Notes: generated by a model from the letters alone, not told the origin. Positions 1-9,579 are shown, counted from the stretch's first letter. The stretch: DNA of 38,287 nt from Pseudoalteromonas sp. G4 (GCF_028875915.1 NZ_JAPEHW010000037.1:1-38287), one strand, 5' to 3'. Translations and numbers: made by a program.

Positions 1-266
1 AGAGCGTGTTGACCTTTGCTGTCTATTTCTGCAGCAGCTTGTTTGGTATTTAGACCAGGCAGAGCGATTGTAGTGTAGTTATTTTACATAAATGAGCGAT
101 AACACAGCATAAATGCCAAACAAGCGCTGCCTAAAAGGTTCAACCCAAAGCCTTTTGTTCTTTGTTGTCGCTTTTTGACTTAGCCCACTAGGACTACAAA
201 GCAACGCCGCGATCAAAAAGCTTTGGATTTGAACAGAATTTAGACCACAAAGATCAACACGCTCTA
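1..266. repeat. MITE-like repeat with imperfect terminal inverted repeats
   Basis: The first bases (AGAGCGTGTTGACCTTTG) recur as an inverted copy at 249-266 with one mismatch. With one small gap the similarity runs about 34 bp inward (both arms continue GTCTA...TTCTG). The 266-bp unit ends 20 bases upstream of the next gene and holds only a low-quality 64-codon minus-strand frame with no ribosome binding site. This size and structure fit a non-autonomous, MITE-like dispersed repeat; I recall similar sequence in Pseudoalteromonas genomes, but that is memory, not a search. The left boundary coincides with the window edge, so the true end and any target duplication cannot be seen. Confidence 0.6.
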
Positions 267-286
267 AAAACAAAAGGAAAATAATA

Positions 287-1303
287 ATGAATAAATCACT
301 CGCAACAGCGCTCTTTACAGCGCTTTTATCAACAAGTGCGTTTGCTGCAAACGAGCAGCCATTTTCTATCGCTATTCATGGCGGTGCTGGCACCATAGAT
401 AAAAGTAAATTTACACCTGAAAAAGAAGCGGCTTATCGCGCTAAACTGCAAGAAGCGGTAGAGGCAGGTTATAAAGTGCTTGAAAACGGTGGTGAGAGTT
501 TAACAGCAGTGACCACAGCAATTAATATTTTAGAAAATTCGCCATTTTTTAATGCAGGTATTGGCGCTGTTTATACCTATGATGGCCACCACGAGCTTGA
601 TGCCTCAATTATGGATGGACGCGACCGTCAAGCAGGTGCGGTTGCAGGGGTAAAACATATTAAAAACCCGATTGATTTAGCGCGTTTGGTGATGGAACAG
701 TCAGTGCATGTGATGCTTAGCGGTGAAGGCGCTGAGCAGTTTGCTAAGAAAAACGGCATGGAGCTCGTTAATAACAGTATTTTTGATACTGAACACCGTT
801 TTGAAGCGTTAGAGCGAGCCAAAAAGAAGCTTAACAAAACTGAAAACTACCAAGCTAATCATCGCGCTCTGCCTGAGCAATATAAAATGGGCACCGTCGG
901 TGCTGTGGCTTTAGATAAACACGGAAACCTTGCCGCAGGTACCTCAACTGGCGGCATGACAGCAAAGCGCTTTGGTCGTATTGGTGATTCTCCAGTGATT
1001 GGTGCAGGTACCTTTGCGGATAACCGCTCTTGTGCGGTGTCTGCGACTGGTCATGGTGAATATTTTATTCGTTACAGTGTGGCATCGGATATTTGTGCCC
1101 GTGTGCTATATCAAGGCAAAACCATTAAACAAGCCGGCGCTGAAGTTATTCATGATGTACTTAAGCCAATAGGGGGAACTGGGGGCGTTATTATTGTGGA
1201 TAACAAAGGTAATATCAGTCTGCCATTTAACACCAAAGGCATGTATCGCGCATCTAAAATGGCGAATCAGCCAACCTATGTGGCAATTTTTAAAGACGAT
1301 TAG
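287..1303 (+). CDS. iaaA: Isoaspartyl peptidase / L-asparaginase, exported
   Basis: N-terminal nucleophile (Ntn) hydrolase of the plant-type asparaginase family, which removes isoaspartyl residues from dipeptides and hydrolyses L-asparagine. An IHGGAGTI motif lies at residues 30-37. The autoprocessing site is KMGTVGAVALD, with Thr203 as the expected nucleophile and new N terminus of the beta subunit; GTSTGGMTAKRFGRIGDSPVIGAGT follows as in the family. Residues 1-21 look like a signal peptide (MNKSLATALFTALL...AFA), so the enzyme probably works in the periplasm. The length of 338 aa is normal. An AGGA ribosome site sits about 9 bases before the ATG. A terminator follows directly, so it is probably transcribed alone. 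The repeat at 1-266 occupies the upstream region and may affect its promoter. Confidence 0.93.
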   Translation: MNKSLATALFTALLSTSAFAANEQPFSIAIHGGAGTIDKSKFTPEKEAAYRAKLQEAVEAGYKVLENGGESLTAVTTAINILENSPFFNAGIGAVYTYDGHHELDASIMDGRDRQAGAVAGVKHIKNPIDLARLVMEQSVHVMLSGEGAEQFAKKNGMELVNNSIFDTEHRFEALERAKKKLNKTENYQANHRALPEQYKMGTVGAVALDKHGNLAAGTSTGGMTAKRFGRIGDSPVIGAGTFADNRSCAVSATGHGEYFIRYSVASDICARVLYQGKTIKQAGAEVIHDVLKPIGGTGGVIIVDNKGNISLPFNTKGMYRASKMANQPTYVAIFKDD

Positions 1304-1329
1304 AGGTCATTTATTCGTTTAGTTAAATT

Positions 1330-1362
1330 AAAATAAGGGAAGCACAACGCTTCCCTTATTTT
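1330..1362. terminator. Bidirectional rho-independent terminator after iaaA
   Basis: A perfect 14-bp stem (AAAATAAGGGAAGC, 1330-1343, pairing with 1349-1362) closes a 5-base loop ACAAC. The A-rich left foot and T-rich right foot would let it stop transcription in both directions. It separates iaaA from hrpA. Confidence 0.88.
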
Positions 1363-1415
1363 ATGGTAATCAATTTGGTATTATTAGACTTTTGAATTTC
1401 CGCTTTATTCTATCT

Positions 1416-4400
1416 ATGGCTAATCCACACCAGCAACTGTATTCACTTCTAAAAAATTGCCTTAAAAAAGATCAGTTTCTTTTTAAACGCCGCCTTGATG
1501 GTGTCAAAAAAGTAAGTGATGAAGCAAAGCAATTAAAAGTGCTGACAACTATCACTCAAGATATTGAAAAAAGTATTGCCGCTCGTGAGTTACGCTTAAA
1601 GCAACTACCGAAAATAAGCTACCCAGAAAACCTGCCAGTCAGTCAGAAAAAAGACGATATTAAAAAAGCCATTAGTGAAAACCAAGTAGTGATAGTGGCA
1701 GGTGAAACCGGCTCAGGTAAAACCACGCAGTTACCAAAAATTTGTTTAGAGCTTGGCCGAGGTGTTGCAGGTTTAATTGGTCACACCCAACCACGTCGAT
1801 TAGCGGCGCGCAGTGTAGCCGCTCGTGTTGCTGAAGAAATTGGTACCACCATTGGCGATAAAGTGGGTTTTAAAATTCGCTTTAGTGATCAAGTATCACA
1901 CTCAAGCTATTTAAAACTGATGACCGACGGTGTGCTACTTGCGGAAATTCAACAAGACCGATTTTTAAATCAATACGACACTATTATTATCGATGAAGCG
2001 CATGAACGCAGTTTAAATATCGATTTTATCTTAGGTTATTTGAAAAACCTGTTACCCAAACGCCCTGATTTAAAACTGATTATTACCTCTGCAACCATCG
2101 ACCCTGAGCGATTTTCAAAACATTTTAATAATGCGCCGATTATTGAAGTGTCGGGCCGTACTTACCCTGTGGAAGTGCGTTATCGTCCGTTAACTGAAAT
2201 CAACAAAACCGAAATGGAAGCTGAGGGCGATCAGCTACAAGGGATTTTTGATGCAGTTGATGAACTAATGCAAGCAGGGCCGGGCGATATTCTTATTTTT
2301 ATGAATGGTGAGCGTGAAATTCGCGATACTGCTGATGCACTGGCAAAACGTGGCCTTGCAAATACCGAAGTGCTGCCACTTTATGCGCGCCTTTCAAATG
2401 CAGAGCAAAACCGTATTTTTGCCTCGCACTCGGGCCGTCGTATTGTGTTATCAACCAACGTGGCTGAAACCTCGTTAACGGTACCGGGTATTCGCTATGT
2501 TATTGACCCAGGTACAGCGCGTATAAGCCGTTACAGCTATCGCACCAAAGTACAGCGCCTTCCAATAGAGGCTATTTCGCAGGCCAGTGCTAATCAGCGA
2601 AAAGGGCGATGTGGTCGTGTGGCTGAAGGTATTTGTATTCGTCTTTATTCAGAAGAAGACTTCTTAGGTCGTCCAGAATTTACCGATCCTGAAATTCTGC
2701 GTACTAATTTAGCGTCAGTAATTCTACAAATGCTTGCTCTTGGTTTAGGTGATATTAGTGAATTCCCATTTGTGCAAGCACCTGATAACCGTAATATTAC
2801 GGATGGCCTACGTTTACTTGAAGAAATTCAAGCAATTACGCCAGTTACGCGGAAAAAAGAGTACAAACTCACAAAAGCGGGTCGCGAGCTGAGCCGCTTA
2901 CCTGTTGATCCTCGTCTTGCCAAAATAGTGCACGCAGCAAATGGTTTTAATGCGATGTTTGAAGCTATCGTTATTGTTGCAGCGTTATCGATTCAAGATC
3001 CGCGCGAATTTCCGCAGGATAAAAAGGCCAAAGCACAAGAAAGCCATGGCCGCTTTGCCGATAAAGACTCTGACTTTATTGCCTTTTTAAACTTATGGCG
3101 TTACTTAGAAGAACAACAACAAGCCTTGTCGCGCAATCAATTTAGAAAGCTCTGTCAAACTGAGTTTTTAGCCTATATGCGTGTGCGTGAATGGCAAGAT
3201 ATTGTTTACCAGTTGGTGTCTACCTGCGAAGAGATGGGTTTTAAGATTAATCAAAACCCCAGTGATTATGAAGCAATTCATAAATCAATTTTGGCAGGTA
3301 TGCTCAGTCACATTGGTATGAAAGACGATAACCAAATGTATACCGGGGCCCGTCAAAGCAAGTTTTTTGTATTCCCAGGATCTGGCCTTTTCAAAAAATC
3401 ACCGAAATGGCTTGTGGCGGCTGAACTGGTTGAAACCAGTAAACTGTTTGCCCGTATTAATGCGAAAATTGATTTAGCTTGGGTTGCACCGCTGGCACAG
3501 CATTTAGTGAATCGCAGTTACAGTGAACCGCACTGGCAAAAGAAAACGGGTGCGGTTATGGCGTTTGAACAGCAAACCCTTTATGGCTTAACCATTGTGT
3601 CACGTAAAAGTGTGCAATTTAACAAAATAGACGCCAAATTAAGCCGCGAAATTTTTATTCGTAGTGCATTGGTTGAACAGCAACTTGGCCAGAGTGAAAG
3701 CTTTTTAAACTTTAATCAAAAACTAATTGATGAAGTGCAAGATCTTGAACACAAAGCACGTCGTCGCGATATTTTGGTAGATGAAGAAACCTTGATGGAT
3801 TTTTACCACCAACGTTTGCCAGACAACATCACTAGCCGTGTAGAATTTAATACTTGGTGGAAGAAACAGAAAAAAGCGGAACCTAAGTTCTTACATATGG
3901 ATAAAGCGGCATTAATGCAACATGATGCTGCGCATATCAGTAAAGAAAACTACCCAGACGTTTGGCAGCAGAACAACCTGTTTTTACCACTTGAGTATCA
4001 TTTTGAACCAGGACAGGCACTTGATGGTGTGGTAGTACAAATTCCATTGGCCTTGTTAAACCAAGTTGAAAATACGGGATTTGATTGGCATATACCGGCC
4101 TTTCGTCATGAGTTAATTACTGCGCTGATTAAATCATTGCCAAAAACCACACGCCGTAACTTTGTGCCAGCACCGAATTATGCTGATGCTGTAATGGCTT
4201 CGCTTGAGCCAATGCAGGGCAGTTTTATAGAGGCTATTAGTAAACACTTATTGCGCATGTCGGGTGTGACAATTAAAAACCAAGAATGGGATTTCGGCGC
4301 ATTGCCGGCTTATTTGAAACTGCAATTTGCGGTAAAAGATGAGAAAAATAAATTACTTGCCATCGGGTTTGACTTAGACGAACTGAAAGAAAAGCTTAAA

Positions 4401-5309
4401 GGCAAGGTTAACGATAACCTAGCCAAAGTGGCAGAGAAGGGCATTGAGCAAAGTGATTTAATTGAGTGGTCGTTTGGCGAACTGCCTTCGTCGTACGTAC
4501 AAAAGCAAGGCCAATATGAAGTTAAAGCCTATCCAGCACTTGTTGATGATGGTAAAGCAACCAGCATTAAGTTGTTTGATGCCAAAGAAAAAGCGGATGA
4601 GGCACATTTGAAAGGCTTGCGTCGTTTAGTGCTATTAAATATTCCATCGCCAATTAAATATTTACAGCAAAAACTGCCAAACAAAGCCAAGCTAGGCCTT
4701 TATTTTAATCCATTTGGTAAAATTAATGAGCTTATCGATGATTGTATTGCGGCTGCGGTTGACAGCATTTTAGCGTCGAATAGTAATATTCGTGATGAAC
4801 AGTCATTTAATAATGTCAAAGAAACCATTCGTGGCGAACTCGGTGATGCCGTTGTTGCGATTGCCCTCGATGTTGAAGCGGCACTGAGTTTGGTCAGTAG
4901 CCTTAACAAGAAACTGAAAGGCAAATCGGATTTCACCATGATCATGGCGCAAGGTGATATTAAAGAGCAGCTCTCAAAGCTGATATTTAAAGGCTTTGTT
5001 ACCAGCCATGGCGCAGCGCGCATTAAAGATGTAATTCGTTATTTGAAAGGTATTGAGCGCCGATTAGAAAAATTACCTATCGATCCGCACCAAGATAAAT
5101 TAAAAATGCTGGATATTGAAAAGGCTGAGCACATTTTAAAAGAGGCCATTGGCAAGGCGCGCTCTAATACAGAAAAGCAAAAACTTGAAGAAATCAGGTG
5201 GATGATAGAAGAGTTACGCATTTCTTTGTTTGCCCAGAATTTAGGAACGGCGTATCCTATCTCTTTGAAGCGTATACAAAACGCGATTAAAGAGTGTGGT
5301 TCTGAATAA
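1416..5309 (+). CDS. hrpA: ATP-dependent RNA helicase HrpA (DEAH box)
   Basis: Large DExH-box helicase of the HrpA family, implicated in mRNA processing and ribosome rescue in enterobacteria. Motifs are clear: Walker A GETGSGKTT (residues 104-112 counted from an upstream TTG at 1392), PRRLAAR, DEAH at 201-204, SAT in ITSATIDPERF, and motif VI QRKGRCGR. The long C-terminal part carries the OB-fold and HrpA-specific region. At about 1300 aa it matches E. coli HrpA. The frame is open from TTG 1392, but ATG 1416 gives MANPHQQLYSLL, which matches the family N terminus better, so I chose it; neither start has a clear ribosome site. Several long frames on the opposite strand inside it are shadows. 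Confidence 0.95.
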   Translation: MANPHQQLYSLLKNCLKKDQFLFKRRLDGVKKVSDEAKQLKVLTTITQDIEKSIAARELRLKQLPKISYPENLPVSQKKDDIKKAISENQVVIVAGETGSGKTTQLPKICLELGRGVAGLIGHTQPRRLAARSVAARVAEEIGTTIGDKVGFKIRFSDQVSHSSYLKLMTDGVLLAEIQQDRFLNQYDTIIIDEAHERSLNIDFILGYLKNLLPKRPDLKLIITSATIDPERFSKHFNNAPIIEVSGRTYPVEVRYRPLTEINKTEMEAEGDQLQGIFDAVDELMQAGPGDILIFMNGEREIRDTADALAKRGLANTEVLPLYARLSNAEQNRIFASHSGRRIVLSTNVAETSLTVPGIRYVIDPGTARISRYSYRTKVQRLPIEAISQASANQRKGRCGRVAEGICIRLYSEEDFLGRPEFTDPEILRTNLASVILQMLALGLGDISEFPFVQAPDNRNITDGLRLLEEIQAITPVTRKKEYKLTKAGRELSRLPVDPRLAKIVHAANGFNAMFEAIVIVAALSIQDPREFPQDKKAKAQESHGRFADKDSDFIAFLNLWRYLEEQQQALSRNQFRKLCQTEFLAYMRVREWQDIVYQLVSTCEEMGFKINQNPSDYEAIHKSILAGMLSHIGMKDDNQMYTGARQSKFFVFPGSGLFKKSPKWLVAAELVETSKLFARINAKIDLAWVAPLAQHLVNRSYSEPHWQKKTGAVMAFEQQTLYGLTIVSRKSVQFNKIDAKLSREIFIRSALVEQQLGQSESFLNFNQKLIDEVQDLEHKARRRDILVDEETLMDFYHQRLPDNITSRVEFNTWWKKQKKAEPKFLHMDKAALMQHDAAHISKENYPDVWQQNNLFLPLEYHFEPGQALDGVVVQIPLALLNQVENTGFDWHIPAFRHELITALIKSLPKTTRRNFVPAPNYADAVMASLEPMQGSFIEAISKHLLRMSGVTIKNQEWDFGALPAYLKLQFAVKDEKNKLLAIGFDLDELKEKLKGKVNDNLAKVAEKGIEQSDLIEWSFGELPSSYVQKQGQYEVKAYPALVDDGKATSIKLFDAKEKADEAHLKGLRRLVLLNIPSPIKYLQQKLPNKAKLGLYFNPFGKINELIDDCIAAAVDSILASNSNIRDEQSFNNVKETIRGELGDAVVAIALDVEAALSLVSSLNKKLKGKSDFTMIMAQGDIKEQLSKLIFKGFVTSHGAARIKDVIRYLKGIERRLEKLPIDPHQDKLKMLDIEKAEHILKEAIGKARSNTEKQKLEEIRWMIEELRISLFAQNLGTAYPISLKRIQNAIKECGSE

Positions 5310-5401
5310 AACACAGCAAGAAATGTAAATTTTTTGTTATTGGAAAACGCATTTTGCTGTGGTAATAATAGTCCTGCGACAGGAAGTTTAGGGGAAATCT
5401 A

Positions 5402-5698
5402 ATGTTGTATGAAGATAAACGTAATTTTTTTCGCATGCTGGTAAATGCAGAAGCGCAGCTCGTCATTTTAGACTCTGAAGCCGGAAGAAAAATTGATGGA
5501 GTATGCCGCGATTTAAGTGCCAGTGGTATGTCGATTGAAATTGACGAACCTTTAGAAGTAGCAACAGAGGTAAAAGTACGAATTGATGCCAGTAACAACA
5601 GTGTGCCATCACTTGACGCGTTAGCGAGAGTAGTGCGGTGCAGTGAAGTAGAAGAAAAAGAATTCTTGCTGGGATTAGAAGTGTTAGAAATAAACTAA
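5402..5698 (+). CDS. PilZ domain protein (c-di-GMP receptor-like)
   Basis: A 98-aa single-domain protein. The two halves of the PilZ c-di-GMP binding signature are present: RNFFR at residues 7-11 (RxxxR) and DLSASG at 37-42 (D/NxSxxG). PilZ proteins change conformation on binding c-di-GMP and act on flagella, polysaccharide synthesis or other partners; the partner here cannot be told. A strong ribosome site (AGGGGA) lies 6-7 bases before the ATG. It is flanked by its own terminator and probably monocistronic. The PAS-GGDEF-EAL protein at 19.5-21.4 kb could supply or remove its ligand. Confidence 0.88.
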   Translation: MLYEDKRNFFRMLVNAEAQLVILDSEAGRKIDGVCRDLSASGMSIEIDEPLEVATEVKVRIDASNNSVPSLDALARVVRCSEVEEKEFLLGLEVLEIN

Positions 5699-5723
5699 AA
5701 AAGGAGCTTTATGCTCCTTTTTT
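5697..5723. terminator. Bidirectional terminator after the PilZ gene
   Basis: An 11-bp perfect stem (AAAAAAGGAGC 5697-5707 with GCTCCTTTTTT 5713-5723) around loop TTTAT. It overlaps the stop codon (5696-5698) and ends in six T residues. Confidence 0.9.
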
Positions 5724-5836
5724 AATGTTCACAGTACGCATTGCTGAGTCAATTTATTGATTGTCTCTCGCTTTGAATTTAACTACTTTAACTGATACTG
5801 TTGAAGATGTAGTGAGTTCAAGCAAAGGATTTAAAT

Positions 5837-6109
5837 ATGCGATCATGGATAATCATTTTATTTGGTTTAGTGGCATCTGGGTATTTTACAGATGTGTATT
5901 CCGATTCAACAATACAAGCAATTGTTTGCCCACTTATTTTTACACTGCTAATTATTATTTCAATTATAAAAGCAGCAATTAACCCGAGTTTTGCTACTGA
6001 CCGCAGTAGTGCAGACAGCAGCGGATTTTTGGGTGGTGGTGGCTTTATGAGTGGCAGTGGTAGTTCAAGTGGGAGTAGTGATTGTTCAGGCGGAGGCGGG
6101 GATTGTTAA
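5837..6109 (+). CDS. Small membrane protein with Gly/Ser/Cys-rich tail
   Basis: A 90-aa protein of no family I can name. Residues 1-13 and about 26-46 are hydrophobic (WIIILFGLVASG; IVCPLIFTLLIIISIIKAA), suggesting two membrane passes or a signal anchor plus one pass. After NPSFATDRSSADSSG it becomes a low-complexity tail of Gly and Ser ending DCSGGGGDC, with two cysteines in the last nine residues. Such Gly-rich, Cys-containing tails occur on several small bacterial membrane proteins of unknown role. AAAGGA lies about 8 bases before the ATG. An overlapping +1 frame (5761-5982) is less credible. Composition and ribosome site support a real gene; function is unknown. Confidence 0.65.
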   Translation: MRSWIIILFGLVASGYFTDVYSDSTIQAIVCPLIFTLLIIISIIKAAINPSFATDRSSADSSGFLGGGGFMSGSGSSSGSSDCSGGGGDC

Positions 6110-6132
6110 TCCCGAACCACATAAAACTAACT

Positions 6133-6157
6133 GTCAGATCCATAAATAGGATCTGAC
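6133..6157. other. Hairpin GTCAGATCC / GGATCTGAC
   Basis: A perfect 9-bp inverted repeat with a 7-base AT loop in the ~200-bp gap between two convergent genes. There is no T-run after it on either strand, so it is a weak terminator candidate or an mRNA 3'-end structure. The rest of the gap (6110-6311) shows nothing else. Confidence 0.4.
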
Positions 6158-6311
6158 TAACATTAGGCTAAAGCATATTACACATAAAGCCTTTGCATTT
6201 TAACTCTTCAGGCTCGCAAAAGCTTAACAAAAAAACTTGTTCACAAGCTGTTGATTCGTAAGCAGTCCCGAGCAGTTAGGCTCTGGTTTTAATTCATAAA
6301 AAGTACGGAAC

Positions 6312-7325
6312 TCAGAGCTCCTTTTCGACGAGGCGTCCGTCAATATATTTAGCAAAGCGTCCTTTGGCGTGTTCGTGGGTCGGCTCAATCGAATCCCAAG
6401 GCCAGCCACCAAACTGAGTTTGTCTAAAGTCTTCAAAGGCTTGGTGTATTTCTGCTTCCGAATTCATCACAAACGGACCGTATCGTACGATGGGCTCGTT
6501 GATAGGGCGTCCCTGCAACATTAACAATTGTGCTGGTTCTTCATCAGCAGTGATTGTTACTGCATGGTCTGAGTGTAATTTTGCACCGTAATTCAATGAC
6601 AAAGCCTGTTTGTCTATGTTCACCGATTGACCTTCAAACAAATACACCACTCGATTTAAACCTTTTGAGGCTGCGGGTATTGTTATTGAGCCACCTTGCG
6701 GTATTTTGATTTGCCATACTGCTACTTCGTTTGATGAAACCGCAGCCCAAGAATTTTGTGGTGGAGATGGCGGTTTATGACCCTCAAATTCGCCAGCAAC
6801 AATCTTAATCGTTGAAGTTTTATTACCATCACTCACATTAACAACAGGTATTTCTTCTTGCCATAGCATTTTAAAGTCAGGTGCACTCATCTTATTAACA
6901 GCGGGGAGGTTAAGCCATATTTGAAATAACTCTAACGGGTTTGGTGAATCGGTATTAACCAGCGGAAACATCTCTGAATGTTGCACGCCTTTTCCGGCCG
7001 TCATCCACTGGGTATCACCACCACCGTAACGTCCAGCAGCGCTGAGTGAATCCGCATGATCTACCAGCCCTTCATTAACCACAGTTATGGTTTCAAACCC
7101 TCGGTGCGGGTGCCCGGGGAACCCAGGCACTTTTGTTCCATGATACATATTCCAACCGTCTTTCCACGCGAAATCCTGGCCTATATTTCTGCCTTCTAGT
7201 GACGCTTTTGGCCCAAAGTTGCCATTACCTTTGGGGAATTTATCATTGTGGTACACACAAAAAAGGAAAGGGTCGAATGTCTGCCAGGGAAAACCGAGTT
7301 TGAAGGTTTGTTGGATTGCGCTCAT
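6312..7325 (-). CDS. Pirin family protein (bicupin)
   Basis: Bicupin of the pirin family; bacterial members include quercetin 2,3-dioxygenases and redox or regulatory proteins, and many have no known substrate. The N-terminal cupin has the metal-binding set GHPHRGFETIT (His72, His74) and GVQHSEMF (His116, Glu118), with GDTQWMTAGKG between, all typical of pirins. The C-terminal cupin ends with the conserved PINEPIVRYGPFVMNS segment. At 337 aa it is somewhat longer than the ~280-300 aa common in bacteria, the extra part being the C-terminal FGGWPWDSIEPTHEHAKGRFAKY stretch. GGAG lies about 8 bases upstream of the ATG. It stands alone, convergent with the small membrane protein gene. Confidence 0.9.
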   Translation of the reverse strand: MSAIQQTFKLGFPWQTFDPFLFCVYHNDKFPKGNGNFGPKASLEGRNIGQDFAWKDGWNMYHGTKVPGFPGHPHRGFETITVVNEGLVDHADSLSAAGRYGGGDTQWMTAGKGVQHSEMFPLVNTDSPNPLELFQIWLNLPAVNKMSAPDFKMLWQEEIPVVNVSDGNKTSTIKIVAGEFEGHKPPSPPQNSWAAVSSNEVAVWQIKIPQGGSITIPAASKGLNRVVYLFEGQSVNIDKQALSLNYGAKLHSDHAVTITADEEPAQLLMLQGRPINEPIVRYGPFVMNSEAEIHQAFEDFRQTQFGGWPWDSIEPTHEHAKGRFAKYIDGRLVEKEL

Positions 7326-7667
7326 TAATGACTCCGGAGGGATTTAATTAACCATAACATACGCGATTTCCCGTATTTCGATCAAATTTGGAGAGCACTA
7401 TTTCGAATGCTAGGACGTTGCCATTCTGTAGTATGTTGCTAGGGTAAAGTGTAATTGTGTTGGTATAAGATAACGTGCAAAGTATTTATATGGTAAGTAT
7501 GCGTAAGCTACTTGTGACTATCGATAGAGTTGTATTTTCTTTTCGGATTTTTTGTTGCAGGTATCGTATTAAAGCGAACAAACGCCCGCTTTAATATTTA
7601 GAAGTGAGAGTTGGGCGAGGCCAACTATGTAGTAGAAAATGCCTTGTAGAACGGTTATTGAATAAAC
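7326..7667. other. Gene-free stretch with two hairpins
   Basis: About 340 bases between the pirin start and the rlmI stop; no credible coding frame was found. It holds two inverted repeats: TATTAAAGCG (7567-7576) with CGCTTTAATA (7587-7596), 10-base loop; and AGTTGG (7609-7614) with CCAACT (7621-7626). Reading out of rlmI on the minus strand these come in tandem 40-100 bases after the stop and could serve as a 3' end, but neither has a good T-run. The pirin promoter should also lie here; I cannot assign its boxes. Confidence 0.5.
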
Positions 7668-8858
7668 CTAAAGCACTTTACAAATAAGGCCTTTTAAGTA
7701 AAACCCTTCAGGGTACTCACCAGCAATCGGATGATCGGGTGCCTGATTTAAGCGCTCCATGATACGAAGTTCACGCCCAGCATCAAGTGCGGCATCTGCT
7801 ACCACTTTTTGAAATAGGTTTTGTTCCATTAAGCCAGAGCATGAGAATGTAAGTAACGTGCCACCCGGTTTTAGAATTTGCATCGCAATCATATTAATGT
7901 CTTTATAACCGCGACAGGCACCCGTTAGCTGTGCTTTGCTTTCGGCAAACTTTGGTGGATCCATTACGATGGTATCAAATTGCACGCCTTTCTCACGGTA
8001 TTCACGAAGCAATTTAAATACGTCTTGTTTGATAAAATCCACTTTAGATAAATCTAAATTGTTATGCTCAACATTTCGTTTTGCAATGGCTAATGCGCTT
8101 TCAGATACATCCACATTAGTCACTTTTTCACAGCCTGCTTTTAGTGCGTATAAACTAAATGTACCTGTGTAGCTGAAACAGTTAAGGACCGTTTTATCTT
8201 TAGAAAAGCGGCTTAAAGCATTGCGACTGTCACGCTGATCTAAATAAAAGCCGGTTTTGTGGCCGCCTAAAATATCAACTTCTAATGCCAGGCCATTTTC
8301 CAAAATTTTAACAGGCTCTGTTGGCGCGTTTCCGTGTAATACGCCTGTAATTGGTTCAAGGCCTTCTTTTTTACGTACATCCACATCTGAGCGTTCATAC
8401 ACATTACAACCTGGAAACAGCTTAATAAGTGCTTGTACAATATCCCCTTTATGGCGCTCTGCACCTGCACTTAATAATTGACACACTAAATAGTTATCAA
8501 ATTTATCGATGGTAATGCCTGGTAAACCATCCGATTCAGCTGCACACAGACGAAATCCTGTTAAGCCTCCTTCTTCAATGACGTAATCACGAAGACTCAG
8601 GGCTTGTTTTAGTCGATGATAGAAAAAGTCGGTATCGATCATCGTGTTTTCATCAAATGACCAAACACGTGCGCGAATTTGTGATTGCGGGCTATAAGCC
8701 GCGATTGCTAAGAATTTACCATCAGCATCATAAACACTTACGGTATCACCTAAGCCTGGGTTGCCTTTGACTTTTTTAATGGCTTTAGAAAAAATCCATG
8801 GGTGTTTGCGCTTTAGCGACTTTTCACGCCCTGGTTGAAGATAAATAACCCCAGACAT
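7668..8858 (-). CDS. rlmI: 23S rRNA m5C1962 methyltransferase RlmI
   Basis: SAM-dependent methyltransferase that methylates C1962 of 23S rRNA. The N-terminal PUA-like region starts [16 protein letters not shown] linker with [17 protein letters not shown] and [13 protein letters not shown] leads to the Rossmann domain with SAM motif VLNCFSYTG, motif IV MDPPKF and the catalytic cysteine motif TFSCSG. The length of 396 aa equals that of E. coli RlmI and similarity is high throughout. GGAG sits 6-7 bases before the ATG. The acylphosphatase gene, next to rlmI in E. coli as well, lies just beyond the divergent hydrolase gene. Confidence 0.96.
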   Translation of the reverse strand: MSGVIYLQPGREKSLKRKHPWIFSKAIKKVKGNPGLGDTVSVYDADGKFLAIAAYSPQSQIRARVWSFDENTMIDTDFFYHRLKQALSLRDYVIEEGGLTGFRLCAAESDGLPGITIDKFDNYLVCQLLSAGAERHKGDIVQALIKLFPGCNVYERSDVDVRKKEGLEPITGVLHGNAPTEPVKILENGLALEVDILGGHKTGFYLDQRDSRNALSRFSKDKTVLNCFSYTGTFSLYALKAGCEKVTNVDVSESALAIAKRNVEHNNLDLSKVDFIKQDVFKLLREYREKGVQFDTIVMDPPKFAESKAQLTGACRGYKDINMIAMQILKPGGTLLTFSCSGLMEQNLFQKVVADAALDAGRELRIMERLNQAPDHPIAGEYPEGFYLKGLICKVL

Positions 8859-8955
8859 AGTGGCTCCAATTGTTGCAGCTAAAAAAGGTCGTTATTTTAG
8901 TTAACCTCGTAGGTGCTTACAAGTAGAATACGCTTTTGAGCAAGGGCTTATTGCA

Positions 8956-9579
8956 ATGAACATACTTATAGCCAGTGATATTTTTGGTGAAACCGCATCG
9001 CATTTGGAACTTTGTGAACGCTTAACTAAATACCATGTAGTCACTTCTATCTCTCCTTACGTACAAACCCCGCCGCGATTTAACAGTGAATCGGATGCAT
9101 ATCATTACTTTTTAAAGGTGGGTGGTATGGAAAATTATGCTGCTCGAATTAACACTGTAGAAGGCGCCAATGAGACAGAAGTTGTACTGGGTTTCAGTGC
9201 CGGTGGCGCAGCTATTTGGGCAAGTCAAAATAGTTTTCCGGCGTTAGTTCAAGGGATTGCGTTTTACCCAGGGCAAATACGTCATTATTTAGAGACTAAC
9301 GTCATTTGCCCATGGCAAATAGTGTTTGCAAAATTTGAGCGCCACTTTAATCAAGAAGATGTACTTAACACGCTTGTTAAAAATAAAAACTTGTCATTGT
9401 ACCGTGCACCTTTTGAGCATGGTTTTATTAATCCTCAGTCTGAAAATTTTAATGAAACTGGCCGCAAAAATGCACTTAACTGTTTTTCAAATTTAAAAGC
9501 AACTGATCAAACAGCCAAATTAGAGGCTGAATTTGCAAAATATTATGAAAAATTTGGCAATCCCATAGTCACCGACTAA
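8956..9579 (+). CDS. Alpha/beta hydrolase, dienelactone hydrolase-like
   Basis: A 207-aa cytoplasmic hydrolase-fold protein. The nucleophile elbow is GFSAGG with Ser81, and a late HGF segment (EHGFINPQSENF, His155) matches the catalytic His region of dienelactone hydrolase-like enzymes; an early VLIASDIFG-type strand starts the fold. The acid residue is probably in the RHFNQEDV region but cannot be fixed from sequence alone. The substrate is unknown. An AAGGG ribosome site lies about 9 bases before the ATG. It is divergent from rlmI and 35 bases ahead of the acylphosphatase gene, so the two are probably co-transcribed. Confidence 0.75.
   Translation: MNILIASDIFGETASHLELCERLTKYHVVTSISPYVQTPPRFNSESDAYHYFLKVGGMENYAARINTVEGANETEVVLGFSAGGAAIWASQNSFPALVQGIAFYPGQIRHYLETNVICPWQIVFAKFERHFNQEDVLNTLVKNKNLSLYRAPFEHGFINPQSENFNETGRKNALNCFSNLKATDQTAKLEAEFAKYYEKFGNPIVTD

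Noticed and set aside
79..273. 64-codon minus-strand frame in the first 300 bases.
   Set aside because: It lies inside the terminal-inverted-repeat element, has no ribosome site and runs into the repeat arm; more likely repeat sequence than a gene.
5761..5982. 73-codon plus-strand frame overlapping the small membrane protein.
   Set aside because: Starts at a TTG right after the PilZ terminator without a ribosome site; the overlapping frame at 5837 has a good site and coherent membrane topology.
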